A stretch of 7,048 bases of DNA from Clostridia bacterium (GTDB lineage Bacteria; Bacillota; Clostridia; Oscillospirales; CAG-382): NCBI GenBank assembly GCA_017646185.1, contig JAGCNA010000035.1, positions 1 through 7,048 of the forward strand, in the 5' to 3' direction. The translations under genes and the position numbers were made by a program. Each line of letters opens with the position of its first letter. Position 1 is the first letter of the stretch. Positions 1-6,333 of the stretch are shown here, piece by piece. The notes under the pieces are model-generated. The model was given only the letters and a program-made list of their open reading frames with translations. It was not told where the DNA came from and searched no databases.

Positions 1-1083
1 CTTGAACTCGGTAATGAAAATACCGCCATCTGCCGTTTTAAGGAGCTCATCACGGGTGTATGAACCGGGCTTAATATAGAAATTATGGAATCTGATACCG
101 TTGGAATGGTTACCATTACCGGTAGTGGTCTTCCCTGCTTTCTTTGCGGAAGAAAGATTGTAAAGCAAGGTGTTGAGCACGCCGTTTTCAACTACGTTCT
201 TGGTGTAGGTTGCAACGCCCTCGCCGTCAAAAGCAGACTGAACGGAGCCGTGTCTGAAAGGATCGTCAACAATAGAAACGCAATCTGCGGCGATCACTTC
301 CCCTTCCTTGCCCTTTAAAAGGGAAAGTCCCTTTTCTGCATTCTTAGCGGAGAACACGGGAGCGAAGGTAGAAAGCAGGCTTCTCATGGTTTCGCTTGCT
401 ATAATAACGGGATATTCGCCTGTAGGTGCAGGTTCTGCGCCTATCTGGGAAAGTGCCTTGTTTACCGCTTTATCGCATGCGCTTTCCAATTCTTCAAAGG
501 TGGAACCGTTTGCGCCCTTGAATGCGGAAACGCTTTCTTCACCGTCACGTACCACAACGGAAACGTAACCGTAGTTTACTCCGTAACGCTGTGATAATTC
601 AAGTCCGTGGGAATTGTACATATGGCTTCCGCTTATTGCGGCGCCTACTGCGGACTGGGTACCGTCTGCAATTTTATCGGAAAGAGAATATGTTTTTTTC
701 TGAAGGGCAAGAGCAGCTTCACGCAATGCGGATGCAGAAGGAATAACGGGTTCAGGCATATCTACCTCGCCGTAGGATTCGCTTCCGGCAAAGAATTCAA
801 GCTCATCGTCACTTTCGCATACGGCTGCATTAGCGGCAGCCTTTTTAACAAGGTCTGCTATTTCGTCTTCTTCAAGAAGCTGGGTGGAGGCATAGCCTGC
901 TCTGCCGTTTATAATGCAACGGAAATCTACCGAAGAAGCGTTTTCGGAGGTGAAAGAGCTGATCTCATCCTTAAGGGTTTCGGTGCTCATTCCTTCGCTT
1001 TCGGAATAATATACTTCGTATTGAGTAACGCCGTAAAGCTTTGCGGCGTTTGCTACAACGGATTTAATTTGTTCAAATGTCAT
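1..1083 (-). CDS. tldE: TldE/PmbA-type subunit of the TldD/TldE peptidase, 3' end cut off by the window
   Basis: This is the non-catalytic partner of the TldD metalloprotease; in E. coli the two form a cytosolic heteromeric protease (microcin B17 leader removal, CcdA degradation). The frame is open from the ATG at 1083 to the window edge, giving 361 visible residues; family members have about 440-450, so roughly the last 80-90 are missing. The family's C-domain signatures are visible: FDGEGVAT (285-292), KNVVENGVLNTLLYN (295-309) and SSAKKAGKTTTGN (311-323). There is no HExxxH motif; the matching region, around IIASETMRSLLSTF (227-240), lacks zinc ligands, as expected for TldE rather than TldD. 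The start is supported by an AAGGGGG ribosome binding site (1093-1099) nine bases upstream. The gene begins 17 bases after the tldD stop, so the two are almost certainly one operon. The family call is secure; the cellular substrate is unknown. Confidence 0.93.
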   Translation of the reverse strand, partial: MTFEQIKSVVANAAKLYGVTQYEVYYSESEGMSTETLKDEISSFTSENASSVDFRCIINGRAGYASTQLLEEDEIADLVKKAAANAAVCESDDELEFFAGSESYGEVDMPEPVIPSASALREAALALQKKTYSLSDKIADGTQSAVGAAISGSHMYNSHGLELSQRYGVNYGYVSVVVRDGEESVSAFKGANGSTFEELESACDKAVNKALSQIGAEPAPTGEYPVIIASETMRSLLSTFAPVFSAKNAEKGLSLLKGKEGEVIAADCVSIVDDPFRHGSVQSAFDGEGVATYTKNVVENGVLNTLLYNLSSAKKAGKTTTGNGNHSNGIRFHNFYIKPGSYTRDELLKTADGGIFITEFK

Positions 1084-1100
1084 CGTATTTTACCCCCTTA

Positions 1101-2483
1101 TTAACCTACGCCGCCGACAGTAATTTTGGATACTCTGATAAGAGGCTGACCGACATTGGTAGGTACGCTGCCGGAGCTTGAACCGCACATACCCTGACCG
1201 AGCTCAAGATTCTGACCAACCATATCTATATCCTGAATTATCTGGCTGCCGGTACCGATAAGAGAAGCGCCGCGTACGGGCTCGCAGATCTTACCGTTGC
1301 GGATAATATATCCTTCGTTTACAGCAAAGTTAAAAGCACCGTTTACGGGATTTACGCTTCCGCCGCCCATGCTTGCCGCATACAGACCGTATTCGATAGA
1401 AGCGATGATATCTTCGTTTTTATCGGGTCCATTGGCGATATAAGTGTTTGTCATACGGGAAGTGGGCTCGTACATATAGCCTTGTCTTCTGCCCGAACCG
1501 GTGGAGGGAACGCCCATACGGCGGGAACCGAGACGGTCAACCATATAGGATTTAAGTACACCGTTTTCGATAAGAACGTTTTTCTGGGAAGGATGTCCTT
1601 CGTCGTCAATATTAATAGAACCCCAAGCATTGGGAATTGTACCGTCATCTATAGCGGTAACCTTTTCGTTGGCGATCTTCTGACCCATCTTACCGCACAT
1701 CTGGGATGCGCCGATAGCAACAGAGGTAGCTTCAAGGGAATGTCCGCAGGCTTCGTGGAATATAACGCCGCCGAATCCGTTATCAATGGCAACGGGCATC
1801 TGTCCGGCGGGACAAGGAACCGCACCAAGATTTACGATAGCCTGACGAGCGGCACGTATACCTGTTTCCGCAGGGTTGACGGTTTCAAACATTTCAAGTC
1901 CCATAGCTCTGCCGGGGCCAAAGAAACCGTACTGGTTTTCGGTACCGTTGGACGCAATTGCGGAAATTGCAAGACGGGTACGTACGTGGCGGTCGGTAGT
2001 ATAAAGCTCTTCGCTGTTTGCAACAAGAATAGAATGATCAATAGAAACAAGGTTTCCCTGAACCTGAGCGATACGCTCGTCATATCCCTTTGCGGCAAAA
2101 CAAGCTTCTTTAAGTATTCCGATACGCTCGTTAACGGGAGCGTCACCGGGAAGACGCTTTATTCCGTGGATATTGGGGAAAATCCGCTCCGTAAGGTTAA
2201 TGGAAACCTGAGCATTTGACTGTGCTATAGTATCTGCCACAGCAGAAGCACAGCGAAGCAGACCTTCACGGGAAAGATCGGTAGTGGTTGCATAAACGGT
2301 ACGTGTTCCGAGGAAAGCACGTACACCTACACCGGATATAACGGTATCGTCGATAGCGTCTATCTTACCGCCGATAAGCTTGATCACGTTACCGCGGGTA
2401 AGTTCCTGATAAACTTCGGCGAAATCAGCTCCGGTCGACATAGCCTTTGCTATAATATCGGAGCATAAAGCTTTTGAAAGCAT
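1101..2483 (-). CDS. tldD: TldD-type zinc metalloprotease (peptidase family U62/M103), catalytic subunit
   Basis: Predicted cytosolic metalloprotease that cleaves unfolded or short peptides when assembled with TldE. At 460 residues it is close to the usual 450-480. The N-terminal domain (about 1-220) precedes the catalytic C-domain. The zinc-binding HExxxH motif is HEACGH at 243-248, in the context GGVIFHEACGHSLEA. The conserved late cysteine in GMCGSSSG is C433, which from known TldD structures should be the third zinc ligand. The C-terminus (VGQPLIRVSKITVGGVG) matches the family ending. The ATG start is supported by a GGGAGG ribosome binding site (2491-2496) with a seven-base spacer and by a strong promoter just upstream. 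tldE follows after 17 bases. No peptide precursor, toxin-antitoxin pair or modification enzyme that would reveal a dedicated substrate is seen here, so a housekeeping or general proteolytic role is likely. Confidence 0.95.
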   Translation of the reverse strand: MLSKALCSDIIAKAMSTGADFAEVYQELTRGNVIKLIGGKIDAIDDTVISGVGVRAFLGTRTVYATTTDLSREGLLRCASAVADTIAQSNAQVSINLTERIFPNIHGIKRLPGDAPVNERIGILKEACFAAKGYDERIAQVQGNLVSIDHSILVANSEELYTTDRHVRTRLAISAIASNGTENQYGFFGPGRAMGLEMFETVNPAETGIRAARQAIVNLGAVPCPAGQMPVAIDNGFGGVIFHEACGHSLEATSVAIGASQMCGKMGQKIANEKVTAIDDGTIPNAWGSINIDDEGHPSQKNVLIENGVLKSYMVDRLGSRRMGVPSTGSGRRQGYMYEPTSRMTNTYIANGPDKNEDIIASIEYGLYAASMGGGSVNPVNGAFNFAVNEGYIIRNGKICEPVRGASLIGTGSQIIQDIDMVGQNLELGQGMCGSSSGSVPTNVGQPLIRVSKITVGGVG

Positions 2484-2512
2484 ATTTTGTCCTCCCTAAC
2501 TGTTTTGCATAT

Positions 2513-2541
2513 ATTTTACATCATTATGTATAAATTGTCAA
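2513..2541 (-). promoter_or_regulatory. Promoter of the tldD-tldE operon
   Basis: Reading the minus strand, a perfect -35 box TTGACA (2541-2536) is separated by exactly 17 bases from a -10 box TAAAAT (2518-2513), which differs from TATAAT at one position. This is a strong vegetative (sigma-A/sigma-70) promoter by sequence. Transcription should begin near 2506, leaving a short leader that contains the GGGAGG ribosome binding site of tldD. The promoter sits in the 69-base gap after the SDR gene, with no obvious terminator between, so some read-through from upstream is possible. Confidence 0.82.
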
Positions 2542-2552
2542 TGAGCAATAGA

Positions 2553-3416
2553 TTAAAAAAGAGTATCGCACACCGATGAAATGAAGAAAAATTCGTCTTC
2601 AGATATAGTCTTGAGCTTTGTTTTCTTCGGCAAACCCCATACATCAAAAATTCGGGGTCCGATCCACTCGTATTTTCCGCAAGTGTCAAAAACACCTTTG
2701 ATAACGGAAAGGCAAGCCTTGCGTGCGGGCATAAAAATTACCTTCATGGGATGTTTTATAACCGCAAATATTAAGGGCGGATAATGGGCAGTGATATTTG
2801 TAAACGTAATCCCCGGATGAACCACCGAAATTTCAACTCCGGTATCATTACTTAACTTATACATTGCGCACATAAGATATCGTTTGGAATTTCCGTACAC
2901 AAGATTTGATTTTCTTCTGGTAGAAAAATCGATATCGTTTTTATCAATAACGGAATAATTATGAGCAATGCTTCCGACAGTTATTATCCTTCCGCCCCGT
3001 GCTTTAATTGCAGGCGCAAGAGTATGTGCTATATAATATTGGGATACAAAGTTTATCTGAAACACGTTATCATACCCCATATCGGTTTTTGTGCGGGGTA
3101 TACTGTATGCGCCCGCATTGAGAATAAGATAATCAAACGGGGTGATTTTAAGTGTTTCGCAGGCACTTTTTACAGACTCGATATCCTCCATATCGGCAGT
3201 TAAAAGAGTAACTTTTATATTCGGAAACAGCGATACGAGAGAATTTCTGTGTGCCGAGGACTTTTGTAAACTGCGGTCGACCAGAACAAGATCTGCGCCG
3301 AGAGATGCCAGAATTTTGCATATTTCTTTTCCCAGACCGCCGGTTGATCCGGTAATAACAACGGTTTTTCCGTTAAGTGACTCGGCGTTGGAAGCAAGCC
3401 ATTTTCTAATGCTCAT
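2553..3416 (-). CDS. Classical short-chain dehydrogenase/reductase (SDR), substrate unknown
   Basis: NAD(P)-dependent oxidoreductase of 287 residues with a Rossmann fold. The cofactor loop is TGSTGGLG (22-29), the structural NAGA motif is at 100-103, the catalytic serine is S149 (in TVGSIAHN), and the YxxxK pair is Y174/K178 (YGNSK). HPG follows at 200-202, so all catalytic residues are present. The spacing and the long segment after HPG (about 205-287, hydrophobic around 213-240) resemble the retinol dehydrogenase/WWOX/protochlorophyllide-reductase-like branch rather than FabG. That subgroup assignment is from memory of the family, and the substrate cannot be inferred. The ATG at 3416 has a GAGAGG ribosome binding site (3422-3427) five bases upstream. 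The gene lies 53 bases after ddh, with a hairpin between them and no clear promoter of its own, so it may be co-transcribed with ddh. That does not by itself tie it to lysine synthesis. Confidence 0.9.
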   Translation of the reverse strand: MSIRKWLASNAESLNGKTVVITGSTGGLGKEICKILASLGADLVLVDRSLQKSSAHRNSLVSLFPNIKVTLLTADMEDIESVKSACETLKITPFDYLILNAGAYSIPRTKTDMGYDNVFQINFVSQYYIAHTLAPAIKARGGRIITVGSIAHNYSVIDKNDIDFSTRRKSNLVYGNSKRYLMCAMYKLSNDTGVEISVVHPGITFTNITAHYPPLIFAVIKHPMKVIFMPARKACLSVIKGVFDTCGKYEWIGPRIFDVWGLPKKTKLKTISEDEFFFISSVCDTLF

Positions 3417-3436
3417 TAAAACCTCTCATACAGAAA

Positions 3437-3463
3437 TTACCCTGCAGAAATCACGCAGGGTAA
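3437..3463 (-). repeat. Perfect 9-bp hairpin between ddh and the SDR gene (attenuator, terminator or operator)
   Basis: The arms are TTACCCTGC (3437-3445) and GCAGGGTAA (3455-3463), fully complementary with a nine-base loop. The hairpin begins seven bases after the ddh stop codon. On the minus strand it is followed only by TTTCTG, so it lacks the long T run of a strong intrinsic terminator. A partial terminator, an mRNA 3'-end stabiliser or a repressor dyad are all possible. The inverted repeat is read directly; its function is inference. Confidence 0.5.
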
Positions 3464-3469
3464 AAATCT

Positions 3470-4450
3470 TTATAACATATTTTTGCGAAGCTCTTCGGGT
3501 GAATACATACTGAGATATGCGGGAGGGATATCGAAAACAGTCTTGCAACCGCACACTCCCTGCTCACTCAAGCGGTATACGGCGCGTGCAAAAGCGACCA
3601 ACACAGAAGAAGTAAACTCGGGGTTGGAATCTAATTTAAGGCTGTACTCTATAACGTGTTCGTTACCGCCGCCCGTCTTACCGGTACGGATAACCACGCC
3701 TCCGTGGGGAATTCCCGAATGATCTCTTTTTAATTCCTCAAGGGAAATAAAATGAACGGTGGTATTATAATCCGCAAAATATGCGGGCATTGTCTTTATT
3801 TCATTTTCGATACGGGCTTTATCTGCGCCTTCTTCAACAACAACGTAACACTCACGGGTGTGCTTATCTCTTGCGGTGAATTCGGGATATTCGCCGTTTC
3901 TTACTGCATTTACAGCGTCTTCAACGGGAACAGTATACTGACGTGCGTCAACAACACCTTCTATGCGGCGGATAGCGTCGGAATGGCCCTGACTTACGCC
4001 TTTTCCCCAGAAGGTATAGTCCTTCCCCTCCGGCAGAACGGCAGAGGCATAAAGGCGGTTAAGAGAAAACATACCGGGATCCCAACCGCAGGAAATAAGA
4101 CAAACCTTACCGCTTTCCTGTGCTATGGCATCCACGGCTGCAAAATGCTGGGGAATCCGTGAGTGGTTATCAAAACTGTCAACACAGTTGAAAATACGTG
4201 TGAGTGCAGGTGTCTGTACGGGAAGATCCGTTGCACTTCCTCCGCAAAGCACCATAACATCGATATTATCTTTGTAATCCTCCACATTATCTGCGTGAAC
4301 GACGGGAACCGCCGGGGTGTTAATTTTAAGTGCAGAAGGATCGCGGCGGGTAAACACCGCAACAAGGGACATATCGGGATTTTGCTTGATAGCAGCTTCC
4401 ACTCCCCTGCCAAGATTTCCGTAACCGAATATTCCGATTCTGATGCTCAT
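3470..4450 (-). CDS. ddh: meso-diaminopimelate D-dehydrogenase (EC 1.4.1.16)
   Basis: Catalyses the reversible NADPH-dependent reductive amination of L-tetrahydrodipicolinate to meso-diaminopimelate in the cytosol, a one-step bypass of the succinylase/acetylase/aminotransferase routes. The product feeds lysine and peptidoglycan. Counting from the ATG at 4450 the protein has 326 residues, the family's normal length. Signatures: the dinucleotide-binding GYGNLGRG (9-16), CGGSATDLP (69-77), VDSFDNH (90-96), SCGWDPGMFS (120-129), and WGKGVSQGHSDAIRRI (148-163), which is highly characteristic of Ddh; SNPEFT comes late (275-280). An in-frame TTG at 4456 would add two residues. The AAAGG site (4462-4466) is 5 bases from TTG and 11 from ATG, so the start is not fully settled; I prefer ATG because related proteins begin with a short MSxxIRIGI-type leader. 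A strong promoter lies just upstream. Nothing is missing or broken. Confidence 0.95.
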   Translation of the reverse strand: MSIRIGIFGYGNLGRGVEAAIKQNPDMSLVAVFTRRDPSALKINTPAVPVVHADNVEDYKDNIDVMVLCGGSATDLPVQTPALTRIFNCVDSFDNHSRIPQHFAAVDAIAQESGKVCLISCGWDPGMFSLNRLYASAVLPEGKDYTFWGKGVSQGHSDAIRRIEGVVDARQYTVPVEDAVNAVRNGEYPEFTARDKHTRECYVVVEEGADKARIENEIKTMPAYFADYNTTVHFISLEELKRDHSGIPHGGVVIRTGKTGGGNEHVIEYSLKLDSNPEFTSSVLVAFARAVYRLSEQGVCGCKTVFDIPPAYLSMYSPEELRKNML

Positions 4451-4461
4451 ATTCAAAACAA

Positions 4462-4466
4462 CCTTT
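4462..4466 (-). promoter_or_regulatory. Ribosome binding site of ddh (bears on the start choice)
   Basis: AAAGG on the minus strand. It lies five bases from a TTG (4456-4454) and eleven bases from an ATG (4450-4448) in the same frame. The spacing is short for TTG and long for ATG, so it does not decide between them; the stronger start codon and family N-termini favour the ATG. Confidence 0.55.
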
Positions 4467-4482
4467 CAAAAAACATGGAAAA

Positions 4483-4511
4483 AGTATAGCACAATTAAAA
4501 ATCAATATCAA
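4483..4511 (-). promoter_or_regulatory. Promoter of ddh
   Basis: On the minus strand, a -35 box TTGATA (4511-4506) and a -10 box TATACT (4488-4483) are separated by 17 bases. Each box differs from consensus at one or two positions. The predicted start of transcription is near 4476, about 25 bases before the ddh start codon. The -35 box lies just after the stop codon of the small upstream gene, so ddh appears to begin a new transcription unit. No riboswitch or long leader fits in this space, so lysine-riboswitch control is not supported here. Confidence 0.78.
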
Positions 4512-4514
4512 TAG

Positions 4515-4679
4515 TCAAATAATAGAGTATTCAAACATTTCACAGTGCAGTCTTGTGCCGATGTCTGCACCCATAGGCAAAAGCGCAAGGGCGATAAAAA
4601 CCTCTTCCGTTCCGTCATCGGGACGGAGATAGGCGTATTCCCCTTCTATACGCACTAAAGTATAATCTTTCGGTTCCAT
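4515..4679 (-). CDS. Small protein of 54 residues, DUF3006-like
   Basis: A short gene, easily missed, with ATG at 4679 and a TGA stop at 4517-4515. It begins MEPKDYTLVRIEGEYAYLRP and ends LHCEMFEYSII. The pattern of an RIEGEYA strand, an acidic turn (DDGTEE), LLPMGADIG and a final beta-like stretch resembles DUF3006, a family of small beta-rich bacterial proteins of unknown function; this match is from memory and not searched. No signal peptide, membrane segment or cysteine pair is seen (one Cys). The start follows the stop of the GH13 gene by three bases, and its ribosome binding site AAAGGA (4686-4691) is made from that gene's last Lys-Gly codons, so translation is probably coupled. The ddh promoter begins just after its stop. 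The neighbouring glucosidase is a hint of shared expression, not of shared function. Confidence 0.75.
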   Translation of the reverse strand: MEPKDYTLVRIEGEYAYLRPDDGTEEVFIALALLPMGADIGTRLHCEMFEYSII

Positions 4680-4682
4680 AAT

Positions 4683-6275
4683 CTATCCTTTATAAACAGC
4701 TATTTCATAGGGGCGGAAAAGCTTTTCGGTTCCAAAGCGGTCCTTATAATTTGAAAGAACAAGTGTACCGAATTCCGTGCAGTCGATATCCGATTCACAT
4801 TCAAAATTACATACTACCGTAAACTTTTCATCCTCAAAAATCCGTGTAAACACGAAATATTTATCTTCATTTTTGGAAACAGCAGCAAATTCTCCGTTTA
4901 TAAATGCTTTGCTTCCCTTGCGGAGAGAAAGTAAATCCTTATAAAAACGGAAGATGGATTTTTCGGAAGCGAGATCGTTTTCGAGATTGATCTCATTTAC
5001 GCGGGTAGACAAAGGTATCCACGTTTTTGCCTCTGAAAAGCCGCCGCCAACACCGTTTGACCAAGGAACGGGACGGCGTGCATTATCTCTGCCGCCGAAA
5101 TTTATCTTTTGTACGGCTTCTTCGCGGGAATAACCTTGCTTTACAAGACGGTTAAACATATCAAAGCTTTCAACATCATCAAAATATGACATATCATCAT
5201 AAGAAGAGGATGTTATACCGAATTCCTGCCCCTGATAAATAAAGGGTACACCTTTAAGGAGATAGAACATGGTTGCGATGCAGGTGGCGGATTCATAACG
5301 AAGCTCTTTATCGTTGCCCGCACGGGAAATAAAAGGGGGATTATCGTGATTATCGGTAAACAGAGAGTAAAGCAGACCGTGCTGTCCGGTAAGTGTCTGC
5401 CATTTCACAAGAATATCTCTTACTGTACAGAGAGAATCTTCCATAGGTGTGAATTTTTCGCTTCTGCCCGCTTCAAGATGGTCGAACTGGAACAGAGTGG
5501 AAAGCTCGTTTCTGTCTGCATCTATATGGCGCTTTATCTCTTCGATATCGTTTGCCCAGCATTCGCCTACGGTAAAGAGATGAGCTGTCTTTTCTCTGCC
5601 GAAAAGAAGGTTTATATATTTATGCAGATTGGGACCAAAGCAGTTTCTGCCATTTTCAAAATCCTTGGATATCTGGTCTATAACGTCTATTCTGAAGCCG
5701 TCTGCGCCCATATCCACCCAAAAATCCACTACGTCCTGCATTTCTTTTACAACCTTGGGATTATCCCAGTTAAGATCGGGCTGACCGATCGTATAAGAAT
5801 GGAGATAATACTGGTTTCTTTCGGGCACGTATTCCCATACGGAGCCGCCGAAGCTCGCACGCCAATCGTTTATAGGCTTATCAAACCAATAGTAATAATC
5901 GCTGTAAGGGTTGTCTTTGGACTTTTTGGATTCCACAAACCACTTATGCTGATCCGAAGTATGATTGGGCACAAGGTCCATAATAAGCTTCATACCGCGG
6001 GAATGCATTTCTCGGATAAGCTCACGCATATCCTCCATCGTACCAAATTCGTCCATTATTTCACGGTAATCCGCAACGTCATATCCGTTATCCTTATTGG
6101 GGCTCTTATAGCAAGGGCAAAGCCAGATGGCATTTACGCCAAGTTCGCAAATATAATCCAGCTTTGAAATGATACCGCGGATATCGCCGATACCGTCATT
6201 GTTGCTATCCATAAAGCTGCGAGGATATATTTGGTATATTACAAGATCAAGAAAGCTTTCCTGTTTTTTATCCAT
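4683..6275 (-). CDS. GH13 alpha-glucosidase, probably oligo-1,6-glucosidase type (subfamily 31-like)
   Basis: Cytosolic glycoside hydrolase of 530 residues with no signal peptide, so it should act on imported oligosaccharides (isomaltose, panose, dextrin fragments). Domain A begins YQIYPRSF (14-21), with a calcium-binding-type loop DSNNDGIGD (23-31). Conserved regions: DLVPNHTS (100-107); QPDLNW (165-170), a hallmark of the oligo-1,6-glucosidase group; GFRIDVID (193-200) with nucleophile D197; VGECW (236-240) with acid/base E238; NHDNPP (309-314) with transition-state stabiliser D311. Val198 after the nucleophile is known in this group to favour alpha-1,6 over alpha-1,4 bonds. A C-terminal beta domain follows from about 450. 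Odd points: HDNPP replaces the usual HDQPR, and RRPVPW (400-405) replaces RTPMQW. The ATG start has a GGAG site (6282-6285) six bases upstream. It lies 58 bases after the membrane-protein gene, with no clear promoter or CcpA-type site visible between. Exact substrate unproven. Confidence 0.92.
   Translation of the reverse strand: MDKKQESFLDLVIYQIYPRSFMDSNNDGIGDIRGIISKLDYICELGVNAIWLCPCYKSPNKDNGYDVADYREIMDEFGTMEDMRELIREMHSRGMKLIMDLVPNHTSDQHKWFVESKKSKDNPYSDYYYWFDKPINDWRASFGGSVWEYVPERNQYYLHSYTIGQPDLNWDNPKVVKEMQDVVDFWVDMGADGFRIDVIDQISKDFENGRNCFGPNLHKYINLLFGREKTAHLFTVGECWANDIEEIKRHIDADRNELSTLFQFDHLEAGRSEKFTPMEDSLCTVRDILVKWQTLTGQHGLLYSLFTDNHDNPPFISRAGNDKELRYESATCIATMFYLLKGVPFIYQGQEFGITSSSYDDMSYFDDVESFDMFNRLVKQGYSREEAVQKINFGGRDNARRPVPWSNGVGGGFSEAKTWIPLSTRVNEINLENDLASEKSIFRFYKDLLSLRKGSKAFINGEFAAVSKNEDKYFVFTRIFEDEKFTVVCNFECESDIDCTEFGTLVLSNYKDRFGTEKLFRPYEIAVYKG
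4686..4691 (-). promoter_or_regulatory. Ribosome binding site of the 54-residue gene, inside the GH13 coding end
   Basis: AAAGGA on the minus strand, formed by the last two sense codons (Lys, Gly) of the GH13 gene, with six bases to the ATG at 4679. The arrangement suggests that ribosomes finishing the glucosidase restart on the small gene, and it is the main support that the small gene is real. Confidence 0.7.
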
Positions 6276-6333
6276 AATTAACTCCGATTTTTCTGTATAT
6301 TTACAACAAATATTATTTAATGCCGAAAAAGAT

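Noticed and set aside
607..1104. Plus-strand open frame of 165 codons opposite tldE.
   Set aside because: The minus strand carries a continuous TldE frame to the window edge with family motifs; the plus-strand product is low in recognisable features.
1482..2219. Long plus-strand open frame of 245 codons opposite tldD.
   Set aside because: It is antisense to a clearly conserved gene, its product resembles no family I know, and it has no convincing ribosome binding site; it is a shadow of the minus-strand codon pattern.
2517..2530. Five-base inverted repeat (TACAT, four bases, ATGTA) overlapping the -10 box of the tldD promoter, considered as an operator.
   Set aside because: The arms are only 5 bp in very AT-rich DNA and do not extend further, so chance is a sufficient explanation.
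5346..6167. Plus-strand open frame of 273 codons opposite the GH13 gene.
   Set aside because: It lies wholly within the antisense of a conserved catalytic domain, with no recognisable product, and is explained by codon bias of the real gene.
6297..6313. A/T-only inverted repeat (ATATTT, five bases, AAATAT) before the GH13 gene, considered as a terminator or regulator site.
   Set aside because: Six A/T pairs with no T run following on the minus strand make a weak hairpin, and it does not match a CcpA-type site.
6276..6333. Possible promoter for the GH13 gene in the gap after the membrane-protein gene.
   Set aside because: TATACA- and TAATAT-like -10 candidates exist, but none has a recognisable -35 box at 16-18 bases, so read-through from the upstream gene is simpler.
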